The notes under the pieces: generated by a model | Told to the model about the DNA's origin: nothing | What the model saw: only the letters and a program-made list of their open reading frames with translations | Databases searched by the model: none | Program-made: the position numbers and the translations under genes | Shown: piece after piece, positions 31,412-41,286 of the stretch | Layout of the letters: every line of letters starts with the position of its first letter | Position numbering within the stretch: position 1 is the first letter of the stretch | Assembly (NCBI GenBank): GCA_933207985.1 | Contig: OW240912.1 | Location: 109,235,514-109,299,513, forward strand | Origin: Pelobates cultripes | Lineage: Eukaryota; Chordata; Amphibia; Anura; Pelobatidae | Reading direction: 5' to 3' | Length of the DNA: 64,000 bases

Positions 31412-31860
31412 AGGACCACTATAGTGCCAGGAAAACATACTCGTTTTCCTGGCACTATAGTGCCCTGAGGGTGCCCCCACCCTCAGGGACCCCCTCCTGC
31501 CTGGCTCTGGAAAGGGGAAAGGGGTTAAAACTTACCTTTTTCCAGCGCTGGACGGGGAGCTCTATGCCTCCTCTCCTCCTCCGTTCCTCCTCCTGGGCTG
31601 AATGCGCACACAAGAGCTGCGCGCGCATTCAGCCTGTCGCATAGGAAAGCATTTACAAAAATCACAGTGAGAAGCACGCAAGCGCCTCTAGTGGCTGTCA
31701 ATGAGACAGCCACTAGAGGATTAGGGGGAAGGCTTAACCCATTAATAAACATAGAAACTGAAACTGTTATGTTTATAAAAAAAATGGGTTAACCCTAGAA
31801 GGACCTGGCACCCAGACCACTTCATGAAGCTGAAGTGGTCTGGGTGCCTAGAGTGGTCCT
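31412..31860. mobile_element. TTAA-flanked MITE (family 'GGACCACT')
   Basis: TTAA at 31408-31411 and 31861-31864. Ends AGGACCACTATAGTGCC and AGAGTGGTCCT. Carries the pair CTCTAGTGGCTGTC/GACAGCCACTAGAG as a small inner hairpin. One inner part (TTTCCTATGGACGC arm) is missing compared with 36383-36878. Confidence 0.9.
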
Positions 31861-31864
31861 TTAA

Positions 31865-32330
31865 CATATACTAAATAATCAGCACTGATAGATTGCTGAA
31901 ACTGTTATGTTCTTTTATTAGATTAGGACTCTGTCTTTGAGTAATATATAACTCAAGCAATCATTACAGCATTTAAATATTTAAAATGGATGAAGGCATA
32001 ACATTTGAGCCATGAATTATTTACTATATACTTTAATTTGGCAAAACATTGTACATTTAGGATGAAGGATTCTTTTAGGAGAAGCATTAAGTTGGTTTTA
32101 TTTTAGTACAAATTCAGAATATTAAATGATATTATGAGAATGCTTTACTTCTCTCCTACCGGCAACTTTGATGAAAGGTCCATGTTAAATTAACTTTTAC
32201 TGTTCAGGCCCTGGGGAGTCAGCATAGCTAAACGGACAAGGGCACATGTATGAGTATGGGGATGGTGATAGTGATTGGCTATATGTGTTTAGGGGAGTGG
32301 TTATGGGTTTGTAGTGGGGCAGGGATCATC
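31865..32330. other. AT-rich spacer, nothing recognised
   Basis: No frame, repeat family or RNA gene recognised. Confidence 0.45.
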
Positions 32331-33810
32331 TTACCTCAGTGCCTTTTGGGATTCTGGCCAGCAAACACCTCCCCTGCCTCTGCGCTCCTGTTTGTCCTGG
32401 GCCTGCATGCTTTACCTGCTTGAGGGATGGCTGTGGATTCAATGCTGCTGCCCTGGATGATGGCAGGCACCTTCAGGAGCAATGTGCTCCCCTCCAGCCT
32501 GGCCTGCCTGCCGGTGTGGGTTCACCTCCCGCGGTCAGGCCTCTCCTGGGCCTCCCACGCGGTTACAGCCCCCTGTAAGCCGCAGGAGCATGGGCCGGAG
32601 CTCGGCTGACCCCTGATCCTTCAGGCCTGAGGCACCACCAGGCCCATGTGTCAGCTCCATCTGCTCCATCTGACACGCGGCCTGCTACTACTGCCGCCCC
32701 CCGCGCACCCCCCGGCCTTGGACAGCGGGCCAGGGGTGCCAGAAGATCTACACTGCATCCTGGGGGGTCTGGGAGGCCTTCACGGCGGATCCAGAGCCGG
32801 GCCGGTAATGGTGAGTGGGCCCCTCAGGGCCACGCGGGGCATGGCTGTGCTGCCGCTGGGGGGTGGAGGGGGGTCCTCCCCGGGCTCTGATGGCTCCTCT
32901 GGGGATGAAGGTCGGCCGGGGGTCCCCCTCTCCCCCCGGGTTCTATCCCAATTCCTCCCTCCCCCCCTGTGGTGCCATCCCTTGACCCCTCTCCCTCTGG
33001 ATTCTGTCCCAATTTCTCCCTCCCCCCCCTGTGGTGCCATCCCTTGACCCCTCTCCCTCTGGAGTCCCCTCTCCCTTGGTTTACCTCCTCCTCCCCTGTT
33101 GCTGCTGTCCTGGCTCTCTCTGCTCTCCCTCCTGGCTCTCTCTCTATGTCCCTCCTTCCTCCTCCCCTGTTCCTGCTGTTCTGGGTGTCCTTCCTCTCTC
33201 TAAGCCCTCTCCTGGCTCTCTCTGTCTCCCTCTCTCCTGTCCCTATTCCTGGTCCCTATGTCCCCACTGCCCCCCCCCTGGGTACTTACCTCGGCTGCCC
33301 TCCTCTGCGGGGTGTGAGCTCCTCTCCACGGCTCTTCACACAGGATCTGGCTGCAGTTCCTGGGACCGGCCAGCAGGTGGCGCCTGGTGCTGCTGCTGGG
33401 CTGAGCAGTGCTGAAAATGAAGTTAACTCTGTCCTGCCTGGATCATCTTCATTTCCTTTGCCGCGGGAGGTTCCTCGGGCATCGGCTGGTGAGTTCACTA
33501 ATGTTTCTTCTTTTCAGTCCAGGGGTTCCTCGCTGGGGGGTTTTCTTGATCAGTCAAAAAAAAAAAAAATTACAAAAAATATAAAATAAAATAAAGGGAG
33601 CAGGGTGCGCAAGCAGGTAGGGTCCCCCCATTAGATTGTCAGCTCCGGTTAGTGTGGTCCCCAGCGCTGCAGCCACAGGGTTTTTTTTGTCTGTTTTTGG
33701 GGTCACGCTGTTACCCTCTCCTGGAGTGGGTGTGCATGCTCGCACCCCTGCTACGGCGTCGGGTGCCGCAGCACCTGCTGCTGCTAGGGGGTCCCTAGCA
33801 TTAGGTGACC
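32331..33810 (+). other. GC-rich region with pyrimidine minisatellite, probable 5' part of a Ngaro-like element
   Basis: CpG-rich, with a tandem of about 66 bp at 32950-33075 (CCCTCCCCCCCTGTGGTGCC twice). Several long frames of Pro/Ser/Leu-rich composition have no domain. The next 400 bp encode a gag-like fragment on the same strand, so this may be the leader and gag start of that element. It is not a convincing CpG-island promoter because no exon follows. Confidence 0.4.
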
Positions 33811-33814
33811 CCCC

Positions 33815-34242
33815 ATGTTTGCCGTTTCGCGTGGGTCCACCTATGTGTTGTCAGGGCCCTTGGGCTTGCACCTTCAACAGGAGGTTCGTAAAAAATTTGG
33901 AGGAGAGACTTTGTTGAGATTTTTCCCTCCTTCCCATGGAGGAGGCTCCTCCTTTAATGGAAAAGGACGAGTAGGAATAAAAAAAAAAAAGACAAGGAGA
34001 AATACCAGTACCGGAAGATCCCTATGACTTGCACAAATTGGATTTGCGCGTTTGCAATCCTGGCCAGTGTAACTGGGGAAAGGGCTCTGCAGAAGTGCTC
34101 CACATTGTTCTGCTACCAGGATACCATTTGGAACGCTTGTCGTACCTATGGCAGTCTGGGATGGTGGAAATATGACAAGCAGTTCTGTCAACAGTTGGCG
34201 GGGGGGGTCCTCCTCCTCACCGGCCGCGCATCGCGCATGTAA
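33815..34242 (+). pseudogene. Gag-like fragment of a Ngaro-type YR retrotransposon
   Basis: Two plus-strand frames join. The first has SGPLGLHLQQEVRKKFGGE followed by an acidic/Lys-rich segment (KGRVGIKKKKTRRN). The second, from about 34030, has NWICAFAILASVTGERALQK, CSTLFCYQDTIWNACRTYG and WWKYDKQFCQQLA. I recall this NW-AFAILASVIGEK-CSALFCYLD-YDEQFRQRLA pattern from gag proteins of frog and fish Ngaro-like elements. One frameshift lies near 34025, and the gag's C-terminal Cys motif is missing. Together with the YR-SGNH remnant at 13460-14189 it suggests the family is well represented in this genome. Confidence 0.55.
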
Positions 34243-34568
34243 GTATATCACATATATATTTATTCAATGATTCTTTCAATAAAAAAAATATATAAGATTT
34301 AAAGGGACATTCCGCTACCCAAATACAAAAAAAAATCTATTTAGTAGATATACCCCAAATTAAAAGAAACTTGCATTTTATTATGAGTTTTATTATTGGG
34401 AATATATCTTAAAACAGCTTACAAAGACACTATAGTCACCAGAACAACTACAGCTTATGCCTTGGGCGGCATTTTCCAGGGGGCGGCAAAAAAAGCCGCC
34501 CAAAATGCCCTTGCGGCTAACTGACATGCTGGGCGGGCGGCGCTGGCGGGCAGCGCTGGTGGGTGGCG

Positions 34569-34725
34569 CTAGCGAGGGAGCACTTCCTCTGAGCTGTCTC
34601 CCTCGCGCCGCAGAGTGAGGCTGGGAGCCGGCATATGACGTCACATTCTGGTTCCCAGCCTCACTCTGCGGGCGGCGCGTGAGGGAGCTGAGCAGACAGC
34701 TCAGAGGAAGTGCTCCCTCGCCAGC
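34569..34725. repeat. Hairpin centred on CRE octamer
   Basis: The arms GCGAGGGAGCAC and GTGCTCCCTCGC and the inner arms GCTGGGAGCCGG/GGTTCCCAGCC surround TGACGTCA at 34636-34643. Same design as 2513-2695. Confidence 0.8.
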
Positions 34726-34825
34726 CGCCCGCCCAGCAGCCACTGGACCCCCAGGGAGAAAGAGAACCCCCCTAGCATTCCCAAAGGTAAGGAGGCTGGG
34801 GGGGGGTTAAATAAAAAAAATGTGT

Positions 34826-35155
34826 TAATGTGAGTGAGTGTGTGTGTATGTCTGTTAGTGTGTGTGTGTGTGTGTGTCTGTTAGTGTGTGTCTGTTATTG
34901 TCTGTCTGTTAGTAAGTGAGTGTGTGTCTGTTAGTGTGTGTCTGACTGTGTGTGTGTGTGTCTGTCTGTTAGTGTGAGTGTGTTTGCCTGTGAGTGTGTG
35001 TGTGTGTCTGTTAGTGAGTGTGTGTGTGTCTGTTAGTGTGTGTCTGTTAGTGTGTGTCTGTGTTTGTCTGTTAGTGAGTGTGTGTTTTTCTGTTAGCGAG
35101 TGTGTGTTTCTGTTAGCTTTTGTATGTGTATCTGTCAGTGAGTGTGTGTATTTAG
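34826..35155. repeat. GTGT-rich array (TGTGTCTGTTAGTG units)
   Basis: Degenerate tandem of 12-16 bp units. The Val/Cys-rich frame here is an artefact. Confidence 0.95.
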
Positions 35156-35589
35156 AAGGCGGGAGGCGGAAGGGGTCGTTGGGGGGATGCAGGGGAGAGG
35201 GGCGTCCTGAGTTTTGTCTTTACAGAGGCAGCACAAAACCAGGAGTGAGGAGAACACAGGGGAGGTGAGAGAAGAACACACATGGGGGTTAAAATTTTAC
35301 AGGGGGAGGTGAGGAGAACACGGAAGTGAGGAGGAGGCTTGGGGGTAAGGGAGAACACCTGGGGGGAGTGAGAACACATGGAGGGGGTGAGAAGAACACC
35401 TGGGGGAGGTGAAAAGAACACCGGAGTTTTTTTTGGGGGTGAGGCACAGGGAGGGTGGGTGGGTGTGAGAAGAGACAGCTAGGGGAGGGGGCGAGAGGAG
35501 AGACCACTAAGGGGCAGGGGAGAGCTCTAAGGGACAGAAGGGAAAGCTCTATAGGACAGGGGGCAGGACAGGGAGCTCTTTCACACTAC

Positions 35590-36070
35590 GCGCACACACA
35601 CACAATGCATCCCTATACATACACAGAAACACACAATGCATCCCTACACACACAGAAACACAACATGCTTCCCTTACATACAGACAAACACACAATGCAT
35701 CCATTACACACAAAGACAATGCATCCTTTGCACACATACACAGGAACACACAATGCAAACCCTTTCACACACATGCAAACACACACACTGCTTCTCTTAC
35801 ATATACACAGAAACACAATGCATTTCTTACACACACTCAATGCACACACTTATAGACACACACCTTGCATCCCTTAGGCATACAAACACAGATTCACACA
35901 ATGCATCCCTTACACACAACCAGAAACACAAAATACATCCCTTATACACAAACACTCACTGCTTCCACTACAAACAAATACACTGCATCACCTACACAAA
36001 CTGGTATCCTTATACACTACATACCATAAGCACACACATTAGATCCTCTACAATAACAGATAACACATCC
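35590..36070. repeat. CA-rich minisatellite (ACACAATGCATCCCT units)
   Basis: About a dozen units of 25-45 bp. The His/Thr-rich frame is an artefact. Interrupted at 36086 by the hAT element. Confidence 0.9.
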
Positions 36071-36382
36071 CCTACACACTCCACTCCAGTGGCGGCTCTA
36101 GACTTGGCGAGGCCTTAGGCGAAACTCATACATGAGGCCCCCACTAACACCATTATTGGAAAAAAACAGCAGTTGACTTGTGTGTGTATAAGAAGCTGTA
36201 GATATATTGAAGGGCGGGCTTGCAGTACTGGATATAGAGAACTAGTCTTTGTATACGTCTTTGCATTGTCTACCTGTGTGTGCCTGAGAGTGTGTGTCTG
36301 GCAGTGAGTATCTTTGTATATGTATGCATGTTTCTCTGAGCATGTGTATGTTTGTGTTACTGCCTGTGGCCTTTGGCATTAA

Positions 36383-36878
36383 AGGACCACTATAGTGCCA
36401 GGAAAACATACTCATTTTACTGGCACTATAGTGCCCTGAGGATGCCCCCACCCTCAGGGTCCCCCACCCGCCCGGCTCTGGAAAGGGGAAAAGGGGTTAA
36501 ACTTACCTTTTTCCAGCGCTGGGCGGGGAGCTCTCCTCCTCCGATCCTCCTCCGTTCCTCCTCCTGGGCTGAATGCGCACGCGCGGCAAGAGCTGCGCGC
36601 GCATTCAGCCCGTCGCATAGGAAAGCATTTACAATGCTTTTCTATGGACGCTTGCGTGCTCTCACTGTGAAAATCACAGTGAGAAGCACGCAAGCGCCTC
36701 TAGTGGCTGTGAATGAGACAGCCACTAGAGGAAATAGGGGAAGGCTTAACCCATTCATAAACATAGCAGTTTCTCTGAAACTGCTATGTTTATAAAAAAA
36801 AATGGGTTAACCCTAGAAGGACCTGGCACCCAGACCACTTCATTAAGCTGAAGTGGTCTGGGTGCCTAGAGTGGTCCT
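36383..36878. mobile_element. TTAA-flanked MITE (family 'GGACCACT'), best complete copy
   Basis: TTAA at 36379-36382 and 36879-36882. It has all inner parts: paired TTTCCTATGG/CTTTTCTATGG, CTCACTGTGAAAATCACAGTGAG hairpin, paired CTCTAGTGGCTGT, and AAACATAGCAGTTTCTCTGA followed by its inverted half. Length 496 bp. Confidence 0.95.
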
Positions 36879-36965
36879 TTAAGTTCATGGCGAAGATATG
36901 TTTTATGACAGTGTGTAGAATGATTGCCTTCAGGGGGTGACAGGGTGAGTAAAGGAGTAACTGTG

Positions 36966-37636
36966 TGTAACGAGAATATACCCCTACACGCAGGATCCAG
37001 CTAAACAGAGGCAAATACAGAGGAGAGATACGTCTACCGGACCTTAGAATGGCCGGACTCGACGTATATGAGAGGAGACAGAGCCAGAAACAAACCGAGG
37101 TCAAGGGCACAGAGAGACAGCGTAAACTAGGACAAGCCGGGGTCTGGTACACGGAAAACAGCAAGCCGGCAAACAGTACAGATAAGGATAAAGCGAAAAC
37201 GAAGTCAGAATACGAAGCCAAAGTCAATACGAGAAAACACAACCGAACACCACAAGCGCTAAAGGGAACTGAAACAGAAACCACGATAGGGCAACGAGCT
37301 AAGGGAAAAAGGTAAGTTTAAATAGCTTTGAAACGAAAGTGATTGGCTCCTGTCACTTCCACACCCCCTATAGGTAATTGTACAGGGAGTGTGGTATGAC
37401 AGGAGCCAATGGGAGCCTTTTGGCAATTAGGCTCCCACTGTCTCTTTAAGAGCGCGCCCGAGACTCGCGGCGCGCTCTTAGTTTCAGGCGGGACACGTGA
37501 CCGCCTCACGCGGTCACTGCCCGCCTTCCATCCAAAGCAGTTGGATGAGTCGCGCGCGGCTCGTGTAGCCGCAGGACCGCGCGCGGCTTGAAGAGAGGAC
37601 CGCGACCGGCCCCCGGTTAAGGTAAGTAACGCTACA
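36966..37636 (-). mobile_element. 3' LTR of a Ty3/gypsy element
   Basis: On the minus strand it starts TGTAGCGTTACTTACC right after a G-rich polypurine tract (CTCAGGGGGGGG) and ends near ...CTCGTTACACA. The left limit is uncertain by a few bases. It shares AGTCCGGCCATTCTAAGGTC with the solo LTR at 487-1008. The 5' LTR is missing beyond the gap. Confidence 0.8.
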
Positions 37637-39245
37637 GTACCCCCCCCTGAGGACACGCCCCCCGGGCCGGTAGGACCAGGCCTGGCAGGAAAACGAGAAT
37701 GGAAAGGGCGCACAAGACGGGAGCATGGACAGCATCAGCCGAAATCCAACTGTGCTCCTCAGGCCCATAACTCTTCCAATGTACCAAGTACTGAAGTCGA
37801 CCCCTAAGGAAACGAGAGTCAAGAACAGCAGACACTTCAAAATCCTCATGACCCTCCACCGAGATAGGAGGGGGAGGAAGAGTATGCCGGGTATAGCGGT
37901 TGCGTACGAAAGGTTTCAACAATGAGGTGTGAAAAACATTAGGAATACGTAGATTCTTAGGCAGGCCTAAGGCATAAGAAACAGGATTAACCTTATGTAT
38001 AATACGATAAGGTCCAATGAAGCTGGGAGCCAATTTCATAGAAGGCACCCGGAGACGAATATTCCGCGTGGAAAGCAAAACCCTGTCCCCCACAACATAG
38101 GACGGAGCTGCTCTGCGATGCTTGTCAGCCTGAGCCTTCTGGCGAGTAGCAGAGTCCACCAAAGAACGCCGAACCTGCTCCCAAGTATTACGCAAACCAG
38201 CCAAATGCTCATCCAGAACTGGCATGCCCTGTGAGGAGAATGCAGCCGGAAGAACAACGGGATGCTGGCCATAGACAACGTAAAAAGGGCTCTTGCCGGA
38301 AGAATCATGAGTGGCGCTATTCCGAGCAAATTCAGCCCAAGGAAGCAGGTCAGACCAATTGTCCTGATGGTGAGACACAAAACAACGGAGGTATTGCTCC
38401 AGAGACTGGTTGGCACGCTCAGCAGCCCCATTAGACTGGGGATGATAAGCGGAAGAAAATGAGAGAGAAATACCCATTTCTGAACAAAAGGCCCTCCAGA
38501 ACCTGGAAATAAATTGGCTACCCCTATCTGATACAATAGATACGGGAATCCCATGTAATCGAAATACTTCTCTAGCGAAGATATGAGCCAGTTCCTTAGA
38601 TGTGGGCAACTTGCGAAGAGACACGAAGTGAGCCATTTTGGAGAACCGATCCACTATCATCAGGATCACTGTGTTACCATTTGAAGGGGGTAATTCAACA
38701 ATAAAATCCATGGACAGGTTAGACCAAGGTCTCTCGAGAACGGGTAACGGATGCAACAGCCCACAAGGAACTCTACGGGAGGATTTCATACAGGCACAAG
38801 TAGTACAAGCACTTATATAGTCAGTGACATCCTTTCGTAAGGAATCCCACCAAAAATACCGAGAAACAGCCGACACCGTTTTGGAAATACCAGGATGTCC
38901 AGCAGTCTTAGTATCATGATATAATGACATAATATCCCGTCTCTCGGGAACATCAACGAACAGTTTATCATTAGGCCTCTCGCTAGGTGCCATGCTTTGT
39001 TTCGCTTGTATGGCCTGCAAGAGGGATGAGGAAATAGACAAAATAGTAGTAGCTATTATCCTGTCTGGGGGAATGACAGGAGTAACATCAATCTCCTGTT
39101 TGTCAGTAGTTTCGAACTGTCTCGACAGAGCGTCTGCTTTAGTGTTGCGATCACCTGGCCTATAGGTGATAATAAAATTGAAACGGGACAAAAAATAGTG
39201 ACCACCTAGCCTGCCTGGAAGACAATCTTTTGGCTTCGCTAAGGT
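37632..39245 (-). CDS. Ty3/gypsy (chromovirus) pol: RNase H end, integrase, chromodomain; 5'-incomplete
   Basis: A 519-codon open frame (from 39191) plus upstream codons into the gap. Positions in the 519-residue part: RNase H end with YRPGDRNTKADALSR (10-24); integrase zinc site H92/H99/C129/C132; catalytic D162 (SMDFIVELP), D222 (VSDRGSQF) and E258 (NGAAERAN), so D-D-35-E; GPY motif FIGPYRI (391-397); chromodomain 450-487 (FEVSAVLDSR...YLVHWKSYGPEEHSW). A chromodomain at the integrase end defines chromoviruses and directs integration to marked chromatin. A run of six A at 39190-39195 shifts the frame: upstream codons read AKRLSSRQARWSLFF in another phase. The stop overlaps the LTR edge by five bases. 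Protease, RT and gag are lost in or beyond the gap. Confidence 0.9.
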   Translation of the reverse strand, partial: TLAKPKDCLPGRLGGHYFLSRFNFIITYRPGDRNTKADALSRQFETTDKQEIDVTPVIPPDRIIATTILSISSSLLQAIQAKQSMAPSERPNDKLFVDVPERRDIMSLYHDTKTAGHPGISKTVSAVSRYFWWDSLRKDVTDYISACTTCACMKSSRRVPCGLLHPLPVLERPWSNLSMDFIVELPPSNGNTVILMIVDRFSKMAHFVSLRKLPTSKELAHIFAREVFRLHGIPVSIVSDRGSQFISRFWRAFCSEMGISLSFSSAYHPQSNGAAERANQSLEQYLRCFVSHHQDNWSDLLPWAEFARNSATHDSSGKSPFYVVYGQHPVVLPAAFSSQGMPVLDEHLAGLRNTWEQVRRSLVDSATRQKAQADKHRRAAPSYVVGDRVLLSTRNIRLRVPSMKLAPSFIGPYRIIHKVNPVSYALGLPKNLRIPNVFHTSLLKPFVRNRYTRHTLPPPPISVEGHEDFEVSAVLDSRFLRGRLQYLVHWKSYGPEEHSWISADAVHAPVLCALSILVFLPGLVLPARGACPQGGVL

Positions 39246-39345
39246 NNNNNNNNNNNNNNNNNNNNNNNNNNNNNNNNNNNNNNNNNNNNNNNNNNNNNNN
39301 NNNNNNNNNNNNNNNNNNNNNNNNNNNNNNNNNNNNNNNNNNNNN
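39246..39345. other. Assembly gap (100 N)
   Basis: Left of the gap is gypsy pol; right of it a GGGGTGACAGGTGGGGTGCA minisatellite. The missing 5' part of the gypsy element (5' LTR, gag, protease, RT) must lie here if the assembly order is right, so the true gap is probably several kilobases. Confidence 0.95.
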
Positions 39346-39412
39346 GTGAGGGGGGGTGACAGGTGGGGTGCAGGGTGAGGGGGGGTGACAGGTGGGGTGC
39401 AGGGTGGGGAAT
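39346..39412. repeat. Minisatellite (31-bp unit, GGGTGACAGGTGGGGTGCAG)
   Basis: Two units are visible. The phrase CAGGGGGTGACAGGGTGAG at 36931-36950, just outside the gypsy LTR, is similar, suggesting that the gypsy element landed inside this array. Confidence 0.75.
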
Positions 39413-39489
39413 CAAAATGTACCTTTTTCCCTGGTGGTCCAGTGGGGTCAGCCTGGATGGCTCCCTGGTGGTCCAGTGGGCTTTCCGGT

Positions 39490-39645
39490 CTGCAGCTCCG
39501 CCGGATGCAGAGCTGCAGACCACATGGAGAATGTCTCGCGATCTCCAGTCAGAGCGTTGCCGTGGTAACCCGCGGCAACGCTCTGATTGGCTGGAGAGCG
39601 CGAGACACCTCAGTCTGCAGCTCACACCCGGCGGAGCTGCAGACT
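39490..39645. repeat. Hairpin in the hAT element
   Basis: The arms TCTGCAGCTCCGCCGG and CCGGCGGAGCTGCAGA, with inner arms CAGAGCGTTGCCG and CGGCAACGCTCTG. The centre is TGGTAACC. A similar CGTTGC/GCAACG hairpin lies at about 3440-3472. Confidence 0.8.
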
Positions 39646-40173
39646 GAGGCCGGCTCTCCCGGGCAGACTGACAGGAGGGGCCTCACACCCGGCGGCACAA
39701 AGTGCAAGCCGCCGGGCCCCCTCCTGTGTCGGGTCCTCGGTCATAGACCGAGAACCCGACATGTCAGTCTGCCCTCAGGCGATTTAGGCGGCCGCGAGGC
39801 CCCTGACTGCGCAAGGCCTTAGGCGGCCGCCTAAATCGCCTAATTAGAGAGCCGCCTCTGCTCCACTCCCTGTGAGCAAACTCATGGGTGGAACATGTAG
39901 GTGGACTTATAGGTGGGCCTTATGGGCATTCTCACCATCAGGCCCTGGGGCTCAGACCTTGAGCTGTGCAAGGGGCCCCCCAAAAAATGGAGCTGCTTCC
40001 CATTCTACTAGAACTTAAAATTTTGTGACCACAGTTACAAACAGCCTCCACAGATCCTATTCTACACCAGACCAGTGGAGCCAAACTGCAGCCCATCATC
40101 ATCCTCGCCTGGATGTAAGTAGGCAATCTAATATATTATTAGTGACACTAATCTATAATTTACCTCACATTAA

Positions 40174-40734
40174 AGGGACACTATAGTCCCCAGAACCACT
40201 TCAGCTTAAAGGACCACTCTAGGCACCCAGACCACTTCAGCTTAATGAAGTGGTCTGGGTGCCAGGTCCCTCTAGGATTAACCCCTTTTTTTATAAACAG
40301 CAGTTTCAGAGAAACTGTTATGTTTATAAATGGGTTAATCCAGCCTCCAAATCCTCTAGTGGCTGTCTCATTGACAGCCGCTAGAGGCGCTTGCGTGCTT
40401 CTCACAGTGAGAACACGCAAGCGTCCATAGGAAAGCATTGTAAATGCTTTCCTATGAGACCGGCTGAATGCGCGCGCAACTCCTGCCGTACATGCGCATT
40501 CAGCCGAAGAGGAGGATCGGAAGCGGAGAGGAGGAGGAGAGCTCCCCGCCCGGCGCTGGAATAAAGGTAAGTTTAACCCCTTTCCTCACCATCCAGCCCG
40601 GTGGGAGGGGGTCCCTGAGGGTGGGGGCACCCTCAGGGCACTATAGTGCCAGGAAAACGAGTATGTTTTCCTGGCACTATAGTGGTCCTTTAATGAAGTG
40701 GTTCTGTTGTCTATAGTCGGTCCCTGCAGGCTTT
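40174..40734. mobile_element. Small palindromic TTAA MITE, split by another MITE
   Basis: TTAA at 40170-40173 and 40735-40738. Without the insert it is about 77 bp: AGGGACACTATAGTCCCCAG...CTTCAGCTTAATGAAG... An uninterrupted relative lies at about 20745-20842 (reverse). Confidence 0.75.
40210..40689. mobile_element. TTAA-flanked MITE (family 'GGACCACT'), reversed, nested in another MITE
   Basis: TTAA at 40206-40209 and 40690-40693. Starts AGGACCACTCTAGGCACC and ends GGCACTATAGTGGTCCT. Removing it with one TTAA rejoins CTTCAGC-TTAA-TGAAG, the centre of the host palindrome. Confidence 0.95.
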
Positions 40735-40861
40735 TTAATGTAAACACACACTGAGTGCAGCACTGGCATTAATTCGCATGGCAGATCATATAGGTGGGGC
40801 CACATGGGGGGCGGCAAATTTTTATTTTGCCTAGGGCGGCAAAAATCCTTGCACCTGCTCT

Positions 40862-41278
40862 GATCCTGGGCAGGTGCACCAGTCTACTGGTGACCCACAG
40901 GAGGGGAGTGCACTGATTGCACAGCACTCTCCTCCTGCCCAGATCCATCTTTACCGCAGTGCAAGTGTCCTCTGCCCCTAATTTACAGTGGCTCACACTC
41001 ACAGCAAGCAGTGCCTGGAGCCCTTTGCAGAGATGGGAACAAAGAGGTTCTGCGGCAGGTTTCGCTGTGCTGGGAGAATGCGATTACTCTTCACCTCCTC
41101 CCAGCCTAGAGAGAAGCGCATGGGAGAGAGAGAGGAGGAGGCATGATTTAATCTTACAACTAATCCAGTAAGCAAATCTTTATAAATTTGGGGGGATCAG
41201 CTCTGTTTCCACAGTTTATTGGTGTTTACTCTGATGTCTGTATTAATATTGAATGATGTCTAAGTAGTAACATCAGTG
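40862..41278. other. Spacer, nothing recognised
   Basis: Moderate GC, no clear frame or repeat. Confidence 0.4.
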
Positions 41279-41286
41279 TGTGTCAG

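Larger units (their letters stand above)
34430..36078 (+). mobile_element. hAT-like repeat 'H', left part: hairpin, GT array, GA-rich and CA arrays
   Basis: Order: GCCGCCC-rich start (34450-34540), hairpin 34569-34725, TGTGTCTGTTAGTG array 34826-35155, GA-rich units (GTGAGGAGAACACA) 35240-35440, then an ACACAATGCATCCCT array 35590-36060. The sequence then breaks at a later hAT insertion (36087-39860) and resumes at 39869. The parallel copy at 20608-22192 reads through without that break. Confidence 0.65.
36087..39860. mobile_element. hAT-like element (CAGTGGCGG ends) carrying a MITE and a Ty3/gypsy copy
   Basis: Terminal inverted repeats CAGTGGCGGCTCT (36087) and the complement of CAGAGGCGGCTCT (ending 39860). 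The 8-bp duplication CTCCACTC is at 36079-36086 and 39861-39868. The undisturbed H copy at about 21095-21110 has one CTCCACTTCC (reverse), the empty site. The element's own DNA is 36087-36382, 36883 to about 36961 and 39346-39860; it includes GAGGCCTTAGGCG at both ends and a hairpin at 39490-39645. No transposase of its own is seen. Confidence 0.85.
39869..40861 (+). mobile_element. hAT-like repeat 'H', right part
   Basis: Continues the H copy broken at 36086 and aligns (reverse) with 20608-21100. Ends GGCGGCAAAAATCCTTGCAC-CTGCTCTG, the inverted counterpart of CAGGGCCGGTGCAAGGATTT at 20608. Contains the nested TTAA elements 40174-40734 and 40210-40689. Confidence 0.65.

Noticed and set aside
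32339..33589. GC-rich block as a CpG-island promoter with coding exons
   Set aside because: Frames are Pro/Ser/Leu low-complexity, a tandem repeat runs through them, and the next coding trace is a retrotransposon gag.
37725..38820. Plus-strand frames over the gypsy pol
   Set aside because: They are antisense shadows of the 519-codon minus-strand pol frame.
36087..39860. An autonomous hAT transposon because of its 3.8-kb length
   Set aside because: The length comes from the nested MITE and gypsy element; the remaining hAT DNA has no transposase.
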